A stretch of DNA of 64,000 nt from CAVWSM01 sp963798505. GTDB lineage: Bacteria > Actinomycetota > Actinomycetes > Jiangellales > Jiangellaceae. Position 1 is the first letter of the stretch. Each line of letters begins with the position of its first letter. This document shows, one piece after another, positions 9,416 through 17,309 of this stretch. The stretch lies in contig CAWCTX010000009.1 of assembly GCA_963798505.1 (NCBI GenBank), positions 124,001-188,000 of the forward strand, given 5' to 3'. The notes under the pieces are model-generated. The model saw nothing but the letters and a program-made list of their open reading frames with translations, did no database searches and was not told the DNA's origin. Position numbers and translations under genes: made by a program.

Positions 9416-10905
9416 TGGCCACCATGACCCCCACCCGCCCGCCGATCGCGACGAAGCCGGCCGGTTTCGGCCGCGTCGTACGGGCCGAGTGGACAAAGCT
9501 GCGGTCGGTGTGGCGATGGATGGTGGCGCTGCTTGCTGCGCTGGCGGCCACGGTCGGGTTCAGCCTCTTGGCCGCAAGCGAGAGCAGCACCAATGCCAAC
9601 GAAGGTCCGGTTGTCGTCGGTCCGGCCGGCACCCCGGTGTACGACGCGTTCCACTTCGTCCACCAGCCGCTGACCGGTGACGGAAGCATCGTCGTCCGGG
9701 TCGCAAGCGGTCCCGACAGCAGCAACGGCTTCGCCGGGGTCATGGTCAAGGAAAGCACCGAGCCCGGCGCGCCCTACGCCGCTGTGATGCTCGGCGCAGA
9801 TGGCGTGCAGATGTCGGCGAACTTCGACACGGAGATCGACGGCAGTGACTCGAGCGCCCCCCGCTGGCTCCGGGTCACCCGCTCGGGAGACGAGATCACC
9901 GGGTCGGAGTCCCCCGATGGACGCGAGTGGACCGACGTGGGCACGGTCGAGCTGGCAGGGCTGCCGGAGACGGCCGAGGCCGGCTTCTTCGTGTCGTCCC
10001 TCGACGAGGTGGTCTTCGAGCGGTCGGCCGGAAGCACGTCCATCTCGGAGACGCCCACGCAGAGCACCGCGACGTTCGACAACGTCCAGTTGGACGGCCG
10101 GTCCGACGTTGACGCCTGGCAGACCGAAGACATCGTGACGCCCGGCGATCCCGCGCCGGCGCTAGCCAAGTCAGGCGCGGGAGTGGCCGGCGACTCCGTC
10201 GAGGTCGACGGCACCTTCGTCGTCACCGGCGTGGGCGAGATCGGGCCTGAGAGATCGGGCGACGACATCGTGGCGAACAGCCTGCAGGGGGTGCTGTTCG
10301 GGCTGTTGCCAATCATCGCCGTGGGCGTGCTGTTCATCACCTCCGAATACAAGCGCGGCCTCATCCGCACCAGCTTCGCCGCAGTACCGAGCAGGGGCCG
10401 GGTGCTGGCCGCCAAGGCGCTCGTGCTGGGCGGCGCGTCGTTCGCCGTCGCGCTCACGGCGACCGTGCTGTCGTTCCTGCTCACCCGGCCGGTGATGCGG
10501 GACAACGGGTACGGGCCACCCGCCTACCCGGAGCCGGATCTCTTCGATCCCACGGTCTTGCGGGTCGTCATCGGGACGGCGGTCTTCGTTGCGGTCATCG
10601 CCGTGCTGAGCCTGTCCGCCGGCGCAATCCTGCGGCATGGCGCGGCGGCCATCACCCTGGTGTTCGTCCTCGTCGTCATGCCCACGATCGTCGCGGCTTT
10701 CCTCTCGAGCGCCACGGCAATGAAGGCGCTCATGCTGCTGACTCCCGCCGGTGGCTTTGCCACCCAGCGAGCACAGCCGGCCAGCGAGCTGCACGTCGAG
10801 CCGGCCTCACTGATCACCTGGTGGGCGGGCCTGGGGGTCGCGGGTGCCTACGCAGTCGGCGCGTTCGTGTTGGCGGTGTGGCTGGTCCGGCGGCGAGACG
10901 CATGA
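9415..10905 (+). CDS. ABC-2 type permease with a large extracytoplasmic DUF1349-like domain
   Basis: 496 residues, about twice the usual length. One membrane segment near residues 35-55 is followed by about 220 non-hydrophobic residues and then a normal ABC-2 permease core with five more hydrophobic segments. The inserted part (about 60-275) reads as a beta-sandwich of the DUF1349/laminin-G-like class: GDGSIVVRVASG, GFAGVMVKEST, PRWLRVTRSGDEITGSESPDG, WTDVGTVEL. Such domains usually bind carbohydrate or other ligands. The C-terminal half matches the sister permease (TSEYKRGLIRTSFAAVPSRGRVLAAKA). The stop overlaps the next ATG. Domain identity is from motif recall and not a search. Confidence 0.85.
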   Translation: MATMTPTRPPIATKPAGFGRVVRAEWTKLRSVWRWMVALLAALAATVGFSLLAASESSTNANEGPVVVGPAGTPVYDAFHFVHQPLTGDGSIVVRVASGPDSSNGFAGVMVKESTEPGAPYAAVMLGADGVQMSANFDTEIDGSDSSAPRWLRVTRSGDEITGSESPDGREWTDVGTVELAGLPETAEAGFFVSSLDEVVFERSAGSTSISETPTQSTATFDNVQLDGRSDVDAWQTEDIVTPGDPAPALAKSGAGVAGDSVEVDGTFVVTGVGEIGPERSGDDIVANSLQGVLFGLLPIIAVGVLFITSEYKRGLIRTSFAAVPSRGRVLAAKALVLGGASFAVALTATVLSFLLTRPVMRDNGYGPPAYPEPDLFDPTVLRVVIGTAVFVAVIAVLSLSAGAILRHGAAAITLVFVLVVMPTIVAAFLSSATAMKALMLLTPAGGFATQRAQPASELHVEPASLITWWAGLGVAGAYAVGAFVLAVWLVRRRDA

Positions 10906-11690
10906 ACAGAGTGCTGCGCGCCGAGTGGGTCAAGCTGCGGACCATGCCGAGCAGCGGCTGGTTGCTGCTGGCGTTCGCGACCGCCATCGTGGCTGTGGGT
11001 GCGGCCATGACCAGCACGGTCGACGTCTCGCAGTGCCGCTCACCGACCGAATGCTTCGAGGACACGACCAAGCTCAGCCTGTCGGGCGTGTGGGTCGGGC
11101 AGGTGGCCGCGGTGGTGGTCGGATCTCTGGCCATCACCAACGAGTACGGCACCGGCATGATCCACACGACGCTGACGGCGATCCCACAGCGGGGCCGAGT
11201 ACTTGCCGGCAAGGCAGTGGTCGTCGTCGGTACCACGCTCCTGGCCGCCACGATCGGGGTCTTGGCATCGCTGTTGGCCGCCCGCAACATCCTGCCGGGC
11301 AACGGGTTCAACGCCGCCAACGGCTATCCCCCGCTGTCCCTGGCCGACGAACCCACGCTGCGTGCCGCTGCCGGCACCGTCGCCTACCTCGGGCTGCTGG
11401 CGGTGCTCGGGCTCGGGATCGGCACGATGATCCGTGACTCAGCGGTGGCGATCATCGCGACGCTGGCGCTGTTGTTCGGCGCTCCCTTGGTGACGTCCAT
11501 GATCAGCGACCCGGTCTGGCTGGAGCGCCTGGAGAAGTACTCGCCGCTCAGCGCGGGGCTCGCCGTGCAGGCGACCCGTGACTTGGACAGCCTGCCGATC
11601 GGGCCCCTGGCCGGGCTCGGGGTGACAGCCGCCTATGCGGCCGCCGTGTACGTCGCGGCGCTCGTGGTGCTGCGGTTCAGGGACGCCTGA
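10902..11690 (+). CDS. ABC-2 type permease
   Basis: 262 residues and six hydrophobic segments, starting MNRVLRAEWVKLRTMPSS, the typical cytoplasmic entry helix of these permeases. The TNEYGTGMIHTTLTAIPQRGRVLAGKA segment is paralogous to the same region of the preceding permease, so the two probably pair as half-transporters. ATG at 10902 overlaps the upstream TGA by the ATGA arrangement. Substrate unknown. An inverted repeat follows the stop codon. Confidence 0.9.
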   Translation: MNRVLRAEWVKLRTMPSSGWLLLAFATAIVAVGAAMTSTVDVSQCRSPTECFEDTTKLSLSGVWVGQVAAVVVGSLAITNEYGTGMIHTTLTAIPQRGRVLAGKAVVVVGTTLLAATIGVLASLLAARNILPGNGFNAANGYPPLSLADEPTLRAAAGTVAYLGLLAVLGLGIGTMIRDSAVAIIATLALLFGAPLVTSMISDPVWLERLEKYSPLSAGLAVQATRDLDSLPIGPLAGLGVTAAYAAAVYVAALVVLRFRDA

Positions 11691-11694
11691 CGAA

Positions 11695-11746
11695 GTGGAT
11701 CCGACAACCACACGCTCATCGGGCCGCGGATGTCGGATGATCCACT
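11695..11746. terminator. imperfect inverted repeat between convergent genes, probable terminator
   Basis: Arm gtggatccgaca (11695-11706) can pair with tgtcggatgatccac (11731-11745), with a small bulge. It separates the exporter operon from the oppositely transcribed gene at 11759, so it could end both transcripts. The 3' arm begins inside the 11-mer CCGCGGATGTC (11724-11734), which recurs in two other intergenic hairpins of this window. Confidence 0.5.
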
Positions 11747-11758
11747 AGGAGGCGCTGG

Positions 11759-12034
11759 TCAGGTGCCGTCGTCGATCTTGTCGTCCCAGCGGTCGTCCGG
11801 GTCGTCGGGCGTGCGCTCGGTGTCGCGGTGCGACCGCGTACGAGCCTTGTCGTCCTTGGCGTCCTGGTCGAAGTCGATCCGGCGCACCTGACGGCGCATG
11901 TTGCGGATCAGCAGGAAGAGGGCGAGCGCGAGCAGGGCGGTGACGACCAGCGCGGCTGGGCCGGGCTTGAGGTTGTCGTAGGTGTAGCTGGAGTCGTCTC
12001 CCGCGACAACGACGACGTACGGCAACGACCACAT
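11759..12034 (-). CDS. small single-pass membrane protein downstream of mca
   Basis: 91 residues: a short extracytoplasmic N-terminus, one membrane segment (PAALVVTALLALALFLLI), then a basic and acidic cytoplasmic tail rich in Asp and Arg. Function unknown. By position next to mca it corresponds to M. tuberculosis Rv1083, a small conserved protein; that equivalence rests on order and size only. The gene starts 33 nt after the mca stop and is probably in the same transcript. Confidence 0.72.
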   Translation of the reverse strand: MWSLPYVVVVAGDDSSYTYDNLKPGPAALVVTALLALALFLLIRNMRRQVRRIDFDQDAKDDKARTRSHRDTERTPDDPDDRWDDKIDDGT

Positions 12035-12067
12035 GCCTCTATGGTCGCACCCGTCATCGGGCAGCCG

Positions 12068-12932
12068 TCAGCGCAGCCCCGCGAACAGGTCGTCCTCCGG
12101 CGGCTCGACTGCCACCGTGGAGCGGGCCAGCTCGAAGTCCTCGGTCGGCCAGGCCTCCTGGTGCACGACGAGCGGCACTGCGAACCACGGACCCTCTGGG
12201 TCGATCTGCGTCGCGTGGGCGAGCAATGCCCGGTCGCGCACCGGGAAGTAGTCGGCGCAGGGAACGCGGGTGGTGATGCGCTTGTCGTGGTCGGGGTCGG
12301 GCGGCCAGTCGGCGAGGCGCTCGGCGTAGGGCGACTCGTAGCCGCGGGCGAGCATCGCGTCGTGCAGTGCCTGGATGCGTGGCCGGTTGAACGTGTGGTG
12401 GTAGTAGAGCTTGGCCGGCTGCCAGGGCTCCCCCAGGTCGGGATGAGCATCGGGGTCGCCGGCCGCGTCGTAGGCGGCCACGGCGACCTCATGGCAGCGG
12501 ATGTGGTCGGGGTGCGGGTAGCCGCCGTTCTCGTCGTACGTCGTCATCACCTGCGGCCGGAACTCGCGGACGATCCGCACCAGCGGCGGCACCGACTCCG
12601 CAATGGGGCACGAGCGCGAAGCAGCCCTCGGGCAACGGCGGCGGCGGGTCGCCCTCCGGGAAGCCGGAGTCGACGAACCCGAGCCACTCCTGCCGGATGC
12701 CGAGGATCTCGCGGGCGCGGGCCATCTCCTGGCGACGGATCGAGGCGATGTTGGCGAGCACGTCGGGGCGATCCATGCTCGGGTTGAGGATCGAGCCGCG
12801 CTCCCCGCCGGTGCACGTGACCACCAGCACGTCGACGCCCTCTTTGACGTACTTGGCCGTGGTCGCCGCGCCCTTGCTCGACTCGTCGTCGGGGTGGGCG
12901 TGCACATGCAGCAGTCGGAGTGGTTCGGCCAC
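12068..12932 (-). pseudogene. mca: mycothiol S-conjugate amidase Mca (frameshifted)
   Basis: About 287 residues once repaired. Mca hydrolyses mycothiol S-conjugates, releasing glucosaminyl-inositol and a mercapturic acid for export, a detoxification step restricted to mycothiol-producing actinobacteria. The metal-binding motif HAHPDDE is at the N-terminus (GTG start 12932), then CTGGERGS. After a frame change come TTYDENGGYPHPDH, holding the second part of the zinc site, and YYHHTFNRP. The shift is at about 12604: deleting one base in GTGCCCCATT restores ...ALVPLAESVPPLVRIV.... Conserved residues on both sides are intact, so a sequencing error is more likely than decay. Divergent from the DUF4307 gene. 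Confidence 0.85.
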
Positions 12933-13024
12933 GAGTCACAATGGTGCCCGACGATCGAAGCGGCGAGCCGACGCACCGCTCTCTTTGGTGTGGAGGCGAG
13001 CGCGACAGCAGACAAGGAGGTCGC

Positions 13025-13429
13025 GTGACCCAGGGGCTCGATGCCAGGTATGGCCGCACGCGCCGGAGCGGGGCATGGCGGGTCGTGCTGTGGGTGCTGG
13101 GCGGCGTGGTGGCGGCCGCATTCGTGGCCTGGCTCGTGTGGGCGGCCCGTTTCTGGGCCAACCCGGTCGTGACGAGCGGGCTGGTGTCGTTCGGCGACAT
13201 CACGGACGACTCGATCACCGTGGTGTTCGACATCAACCGCGACCCCGGCACGGCGGTGACCTGCGAGTTCGAGCTGACGACCCTCGGGCGCCTCGACACG
13301 ACCGAGACGGTGAGCATCCCGGCGGGCCCTGAGCGTCGGTTGCGCGTGGAGCACACGTTCACAAGCGAGCACCCGGTGGCGGCCAAGCTGCTCGGTTGCA
13401 CCGCCCCGGGGCAGGAGCGCCCGCGCTAG
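13025..13429 (+). CDS. DUF4307-type single-pass membrane protein
   Basis: 134 residues. A short basic cytoplasmic N-terminus (RYGRTRRSGAW) precedes one membrane helix (VVLWVLGGVVAAAFVAWLVW) and an extracytoplasmic beta-rich domain (ITVVFDINRDPGTAVTCEFELT). This matches the actinobacterial DUF4307 family, which sits next to mca and greA (compare Rv1081c). Function unknown. GTG start at 13025 is preceded by a strong AAGGAGG. A frame open upstream overlaps mca and is not used. Confidence 0.85.
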   Translation: MTQGLDARYGRTRRSGAWRVVLWVLGGVVAAAFVAWLVWAARFWANPVVTSGLVSFGDITDDSITVVFDINRDPGTAVTCEFELTTLGRLDTTETVSIPAGPERRLRVEHTFTSEHPVAAKLLGCTAPGQERPR

Positions 13430-13474
13430 CCCGCGGAGAACAGATGTGCCCCGACCGGTGGGTCGTTGGTAACC

Positions 13475-13507
13475 TGGTGCGATCCCCCGGAGCCTCCGGG
13501 CGCACCA
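13475..13507 (+). terminator. two-part hairpin between DUF4307 gene and greA
   Basis: Outer arms TGGTGCG (13475-13481) and CGCACCA (13501-13507) enclose inner arms CCCGGAG and CTCCGGG. It lies 45 nt after the DUF4307 stop and 78 nt before the greA start, so it may end the upstream transcript or form a greA leader structure. No U-run follows. Confidence 0.45.
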
Positions 13508-13584
13508 ACGCCCGGCGGTTCGTCACACCCCCACGCGGGGTATGACCCGGGGAACGACCCTTCCCCAGCAAGGAGCGATGTGCC

Positions 13585-14088
13585 GTGACGCAGACGAGTC
13601 ACGATGTTGCCTGGCTCACCCAGGACGCCTACGACAAGCTGAAGGCCGAGCTCGAGCAGCTCACCGGGCCGGGCCGCGTCGAGATCGCCAAGCGCATCGA
13701 GGCGGCGCGCGCCGAGGGCGACCTGAGCGAGAACGGCGGCTACCACGCGGCCAAGGACGAGCAGGGCCACGCGGAAGCCCGCATCCGGCAGCTGCAGGAC
13801 CTGCTGCAGCGCGCCCGCGTCGGCGAGACGCCGCCCGACGACGGCGTCGTCGAGCAGGGCATGGTCGTGACCATCCGCTTCGAGGGCGACGACGAGACCG
13901 AGACGTTCCTGCTCGGCGCTCGCGAGCTCGCGTCGTTCGGCTCGACCGACATGACGGTCTACAGCCCCAAGTCGCCGCTCGGCGAGGCGATCATGGGCGC
14001 CATTGTGGGCGACTCGGTGAGCTACACCGCGCCCAACGGCCGCGAGCTGCGGCTCGAGGTGGTCAACGCCAAGCCGTTCACCGGCTGA
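13585..14088 (+). CDS. greA: transcription elongation factor GreA
   Basis: 167 residues, the normal actinobacterial length. GreA enters the RNA polymerase secondary channel and stimulates transcript cleavage to rescue backtracked complexes. The N-terminal coiled coil carries the family signature ARAEGDLSENGGYHAAKDEQ with the acidic tip, and the C-terminal FKBP-like domain holds SPLGEAIMGAIVGDSV. GTG start at 13585 follows CAAGGAG by a good spacing; the ATG at 13578 is out of frame. Ends 20 nt before a strong hairpin. Confidence 0.95.
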   Translation: MTQTSHDVAWLTQDAYDKLKAELEQLTGPGRVEIAKRIEAARAEGDLSENGGYHAAKDEQGHAEARIRQLQDLLQRARVGETPPDDGVVEQGMVVTIRFEGDDETETFLLGARELASFGSTDMTVYSPKSPLGEAIMGAIVGDSVSYTAPNGRELRLEVVNAKPFTG

Positions 14089-14108
14089 GCGCGATCCCGC
14101 CAAGCCGT

Positions 14109-14158
14109 CGATCATGAGACATCCGCGGTGCGATGGCGCCGCGGATGTCTCATGATCG
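14109..14158. terminator. strong bidirectional terminator hairpin (20-bp stem)
   Basis: A perfect inverted repeat: arms 14109-14128 and 14139-14158 with a 10-nt loop. It lies between the convergent greA and drrB-like genes and can stop both. The arms include CCGCGGATGTC (14139-14149) and its complement, the 11-mer shared with hairpins at 11724 and 34763. Confidence 0.75.
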
Positions 14159-14182
14159 GTGCGCTTGCGCGCGTCAGGCGCG

Positions 14183-15032
14183 TCAGTGCGAGGTCGCGCT
14201 CTTGTACTTGCGGATCGCCAGCGGCGCGAACACCGCGGTGATGCCCACGATCCACAGCACGGAGGCCAGCACCGGGTTCTGCATCGGCCACGCATCACCC
14301 ACGAACGGGTTGGGGTTGCCGAACAGATCTCGGCACGCGGCGACCACGGCCGACAGCGGGTTCCAGTCGACGATGGGTTGCAGCCAGCCGGGCAGGCTCT
14401 CCTGCGGCACGAACGCGTTGGACAGGAACGTCACCGGGAACAGCCAGATCAGCCCGGCGGATGCGGCGACCTGGGGGTTGCCCACCGAGAGCCCGATCAG
14501 GGCGCCGATCCACAGCATGGCGAAGGCGAAGCCGAGCAGGATGGCCACGCCGGCGAGGAAGCTGAGGAAGCCCTCGTGCACCCGCCAGCCCACGATCACG
14601 CCGCAGATCATCATGACCACGAGAACGAAGAACTGCGTGACCATGTTGGAGATGACGCCGCCGGCGATCACGCCCGAGCGGGCCATCGGCAGCGCCCGGA
14701 ACCGGTCGATCAGGCCCTTGGTCATGTCGTCGGCCAGGCCGACGCTTGCCGGTGCGACCGAGAACGCCATGGTCTGGGCGAAGATGCCCGCCATGAGGAA
14801 CTCCCGGTAGTACACAGGGTCGTCGGGATAGCCGGGCAGCGGGATCGCGCCGCCGAACACGAAGGCGAAGAGCAGCACGAACATGATCGGCTGCATCGAG
14901 CACGTAGATCTGGTTGTCGGGCACCCGCAGGCCGCCGCGCAGGTTGCGCCAGGCGACGACGAACGAGTCGCTCACCGCCTGACCGAAACCACCCCTGGCC
15001 GGCGCGACCTGTGTCTCGGTAGCGGATGTCAT
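14183..15032 (-). pseudogene. ABC-2 permease, DrrB/daunorubicin-resistance type (frameshifted)
   Basis: About 282 residues once repaired, with six membrane segments. N-terminus MTSATETQVAPARGG ... SFVVAWRNLRGGLRVPDNQIYV, then a frame change into QPIMFVLLFAFVFGGAI, a hallmark of DrrB-like exporter permeases. The rest is intact, including LIDRFRALPMARSG. Deleting the A of coding CTCGATGCAG (plus-strand T14896) gives IYVLVQPIMFV and one continuous frame. Its ATG at 15032 overlaps the ATPase stop. It is the last gene of the four-gene operon starting at 17247 and ends at the 14109-14158 hairpin. Confidence 0.85.
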
Positions 15033-16039
15033 GCTCGCCTCCCCTGGGCCGGCTCCGCCTCAGCGGGGTTGCCGTTCTGTTGCTCCTCCTCGGAGCGGTG
15101 ACCGGTGAGTGTCAAGAACACGTCGTCGAGCGACGGCCGGCGCAGGCCGATGTCGTCGATCTGGACGTCGCGCTCGTCGAGCCCGCGCACGAGCGCGACG
15201 AGTGCTTGCGCACCGCCGACCGCCGGCGCCGTGATGCGGCGGGTGTGGTCGTCGACCTCGACCGCGGACGGGCCACCAAGCAGGTCGACGGCCGTGGCGA
15301 TGTGCTCCCGGTCGTGCACGACCAGCACGATGCGGTCACCGCCGACCTTGGCCTTGAGCTCGTCGGCGGTGCCCTGGGCGATGATGCGCCCGTGGTCGAT
15401 CACCACGATGACGTCCGCCAGCTCGTCGGCCTCCTCGAGGTATTGCGTCGTGAGCAGCAGCGTGGAGCCCTCGCGGACCCGGTCGCGGATCACGTCCCAC
15501 ATGTCGAGCCGGCTGCGCGGGTCGAGGCCGGTCGTCGGCTCGTCGAGAAAGAGCAGCTCGGGGTGTGCGATGAGGCTGCCGGCGAGGTCGAGCCGGCGCC
15601 GCATGCCACCCGAGTAGGTCTTGGCAACCCGGTCGGCGGCGTCGGTGAGGTTGAACTGCTCGAGCAGCTCGCCGGCCCGCGTGCGGGCGGCCTCGCTGGT
15701 GAGCTGGTAGAGCCGGCCGAACATCCAGAGGTTTTCCCGGCCGGTGAGGTTCTCGTCGATCGCGGCGAACTGTCCGGACAGGCCGACGCGCTGGCGCACC
15801 TCCTGCGGGTGCGTCACCACGTCAAAGCCGGCGACGGTCGCGTGGCCCTGGTCGGGCTGGAGCAACGTGGTGAGAATGCGCACGGTCGTGGTCTTCCCGG
15901 CCCCGTTGGGACCGAGCATGCCGACGACGGTGCCCTGCGGGACTTGCAGGTCGATGCCGTCGAGCGCCCGTACGGGTTTCTTTCGCCCGCCGCCGAAGGT
16001 CTTTCCCAGACCTTCGGCCACGATGGCGTAGTCGGACAT
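15029..16039 (-). CDS. ABC exporter ATP-binding protein, DrrA type
   Basis: 336 residues. Walker A GPNGAGKTTT, signature TYSGGMRRR, Walker B LLFLDEPTTGLDPRSR and H-loop-equivalent TTQYLEEAD (Q-Y in place of H, normal for DrrA). The C-terminal DrrA-type domain ends RRPSLDDVFLTLTGH. It energises efflux of hydrophobic compounds with the overlapping DrrB-like permease. Starts 27 nt after the DUF2089 gene, so the regulator and exporter share a transcript. Confidence 0.92.
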   Translation of the reverse strand: MSDYAIVAEGLGKTFGGGRKKPVRALDGIDLQVPQGTVVGMLGPNGAGKTTTVRILTTLLQPDQGHATVAGFDVVTHPQEVRQRVGLSGQFAAIDENLTGRENLWMFGRLYQLTSEAARTRAGELLEQFNLTDAADRVAKTYSGGMRRRLDLAGSLIAHPELLFLDEPTTGLDPRSRLDMWDVIRDRVREGSTLLLTTQYLEEADELADVIVVIDHGRIIAQGTADELKAKVGGDRIVLVVHDREHIATAVDLLGGPSAVEVDDHTRRITAPAVGGAQALVALVRGLDERDVQIDDIGLRRPSLDDVFLTLTGHRSEEEQQNGNPAEAEPAQGRRA

Positions 16040-16066
16040 GGGCCAGCGATCCTCTCTGTTAAATGG

Positions 16067-16474
16067 TCATTCCGTGCCTAGGAGGCGTGCGGCCTCGTCG
16101 ACGCTGATCGCGCCGGTGGCGAGGTCGGCGAGCACATCCTGGCGGGTGGGTCTGACAGGCTCCGGTGTCTGCTCGAAGCCAAGCGCGACAAGCAGCTCGG
16201 AGAACCGTTGCCGCGCCGTCGGATAGCTCACCTGCAGGTGCCGCTCTACCTCCTTCATGTTGCCGCGCGACACCAGGAAGACGCGAAGCATTTCCAGCTG
16301 GGCGTCGTCGAGACCACAGTAGGGGCACGACGCGAACCGGCCGGACAGCTCGGTGCCGCACGACTCGCAGCCGAGCCGTGTCGTCGTGAGTCCGTGGCCG
16401 CACACCGGGCAGTCGCGGGGCGCGCGGTGCTCATGATGGTCGGGTCGGAAACCAGACAACCACGCCGCTCTCAT
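16067..16474 (-). CDS. DUF2089-type zinc-ribbon / helix-turn-helix protein
   Basis: 135 residues. The N-terminal half has four Cys pairs in zinc-ribbon spacing (CPVCG, CESCG, CPYCG). The C-terminal half holds a helix-turn-helix-like segment (MKEVERHLQVSYPTARQRF). DUF2089 proteins are presumed transcription regulators. The C-terminal tail (LADLATGAISVDEAARLL) resembles the N-terminal helix of the adjacent toastrack protein (LEDVAAGRISPEEAAKRL), suggesting the two interact through matching helices (inference). ATG 16474 overlaps the upstream TGA. Confidence 0.82.
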   Translation of the reverse strand: MRAAWLSGFRPDHHEHRAPRDCPVCGHGLTTTRLGCESCGTELSGRFASCPYCGLDDAQLEMLRVFLVSRGNMKEVERHLQVSYPTARQRFSELLVALGFEQTPEPVRPTRQDVLADLATGAISVDEAARLLGTE

Positions 16475-17247
16475 CGGACCGACACCTGCGCGCTGCCCAT
16501 GACGACCTCGATGGCCATCGTGCCGGCGCCGGCGCCGACGACGATGTCGTCGCCCTGACGATGGCGCTGCGGATGGAATGTCACCTTGCCGAGCTGCTCC
16601 TCCGTGGTGATGCGTACGTCCGACGTCGGTGCCAAGGCGAGCTTCAGCGAGCCTGACTCGACGCGGAACCTGGACGCGCCGCCCGTCTGCTCGAGCTGGA
16701 CGGAGGCGGAACCGGCCTGCACCAGCAGGTCGAGGGGCACGGTCACACCGGAGACACGCACCGAGCCGGCGGTGACGCGCACGTGGTCGAGAGCCCTGAC
16801 GGCGGTGGCCGTCAGCGCTCCTGCGGTGAGCTCGATCCCGACCGGGAGGTCGGGATTGACGCGGACGGTGAGCTGCTGGTTTCGCACCGTCGAGAACCAG
16901 TCGCCTAGCTCGCGCCACCGACCGCTCTGCACGAAGACGAACGCGTCGCGGGTGGAGAACCGCTCCTCGTCGAGCACGTGCAGGGTGTCGCCCTCGCGGC
17001 GGAGCACGTGTGGGCCGTCGATCTTGACCGTCGCCACGGACGGGTCGCCGATCAGGTCGACATGGCGGGACATCGAGCGGACCAGCACGCGCGCGGTGTC
17101 GGGGTGGCTCGGCGGCTGCTCCTGGTCGGCCGCTGCCTCGTCGGCTTCGGCCTCCGGGGTCGCGTCCTCGAGCCTCTTGGCGGCTTCTTCGGGGGAGATA
17201 CGGCCGGCGGCCACGTCTTCGAGCAGGGATCGCATGTCGTCATTCAT
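16471..17247 (-). CDS. DUF4097-like (toastrack) beta-strand repeat protein
   Basis: 258 residues. A short N-terminal helix (MRSLLEDVAAGRISPEEAAKRLED) and an acidic linker precede a long stretch of short beta strands (VRVTAGSVRVSGVTVPLDLLVQAGSA), the pattern of toastrack/putative-adhesin domains. No signal peptide, so probably cytoplasmic. Toastrack proteins are often paired with stress regulators. First gene of the operon toastrack - DUF2089 - DrrA - DrrB. Start ATG 17247 chosen over the upstream in-frame ATG at 17283. The promoter region holds CTTGC-N7-GCAAG at 17268-17284. Confidence 0.78.
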   Translation of the reverse strand: MNDDMRSLLEDVAAGRISPEEAAKRLEDATPEAEADEAAADQEQPPSHPDTARVLVRSMSRHVDLIGDPSVATVKIDGPHVLRREGDTLHVLDEERFSTRDAFVFVQSGRWRELGDWFSTVRNQQLTVRVNPDLPVGIELTAGALTATAVRALDHVRVTAGSVRVSGVTVPLDLLVQAGSASVQLEQTGGASRFRVESGSLKLALAPTSDVRITTEEQLGKVTFHPQRHRQGDDIVVGAGAGTMAIEVVMGSAQVSVR

Positions 17248-17309
17248 GGTCCCTATGTAAACCGGATCTTGCGTATTTGGCAAGTCGCGGTTTCTACATC
17301 CGGCCCGGA

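Noticed and set aside
13578..13580. ATG just upstream of greA as its start
   Set aside because: Out of frame with the GreA coding sequence; the GTG at 13585 has the right frame and spacing from CAAGGAG.
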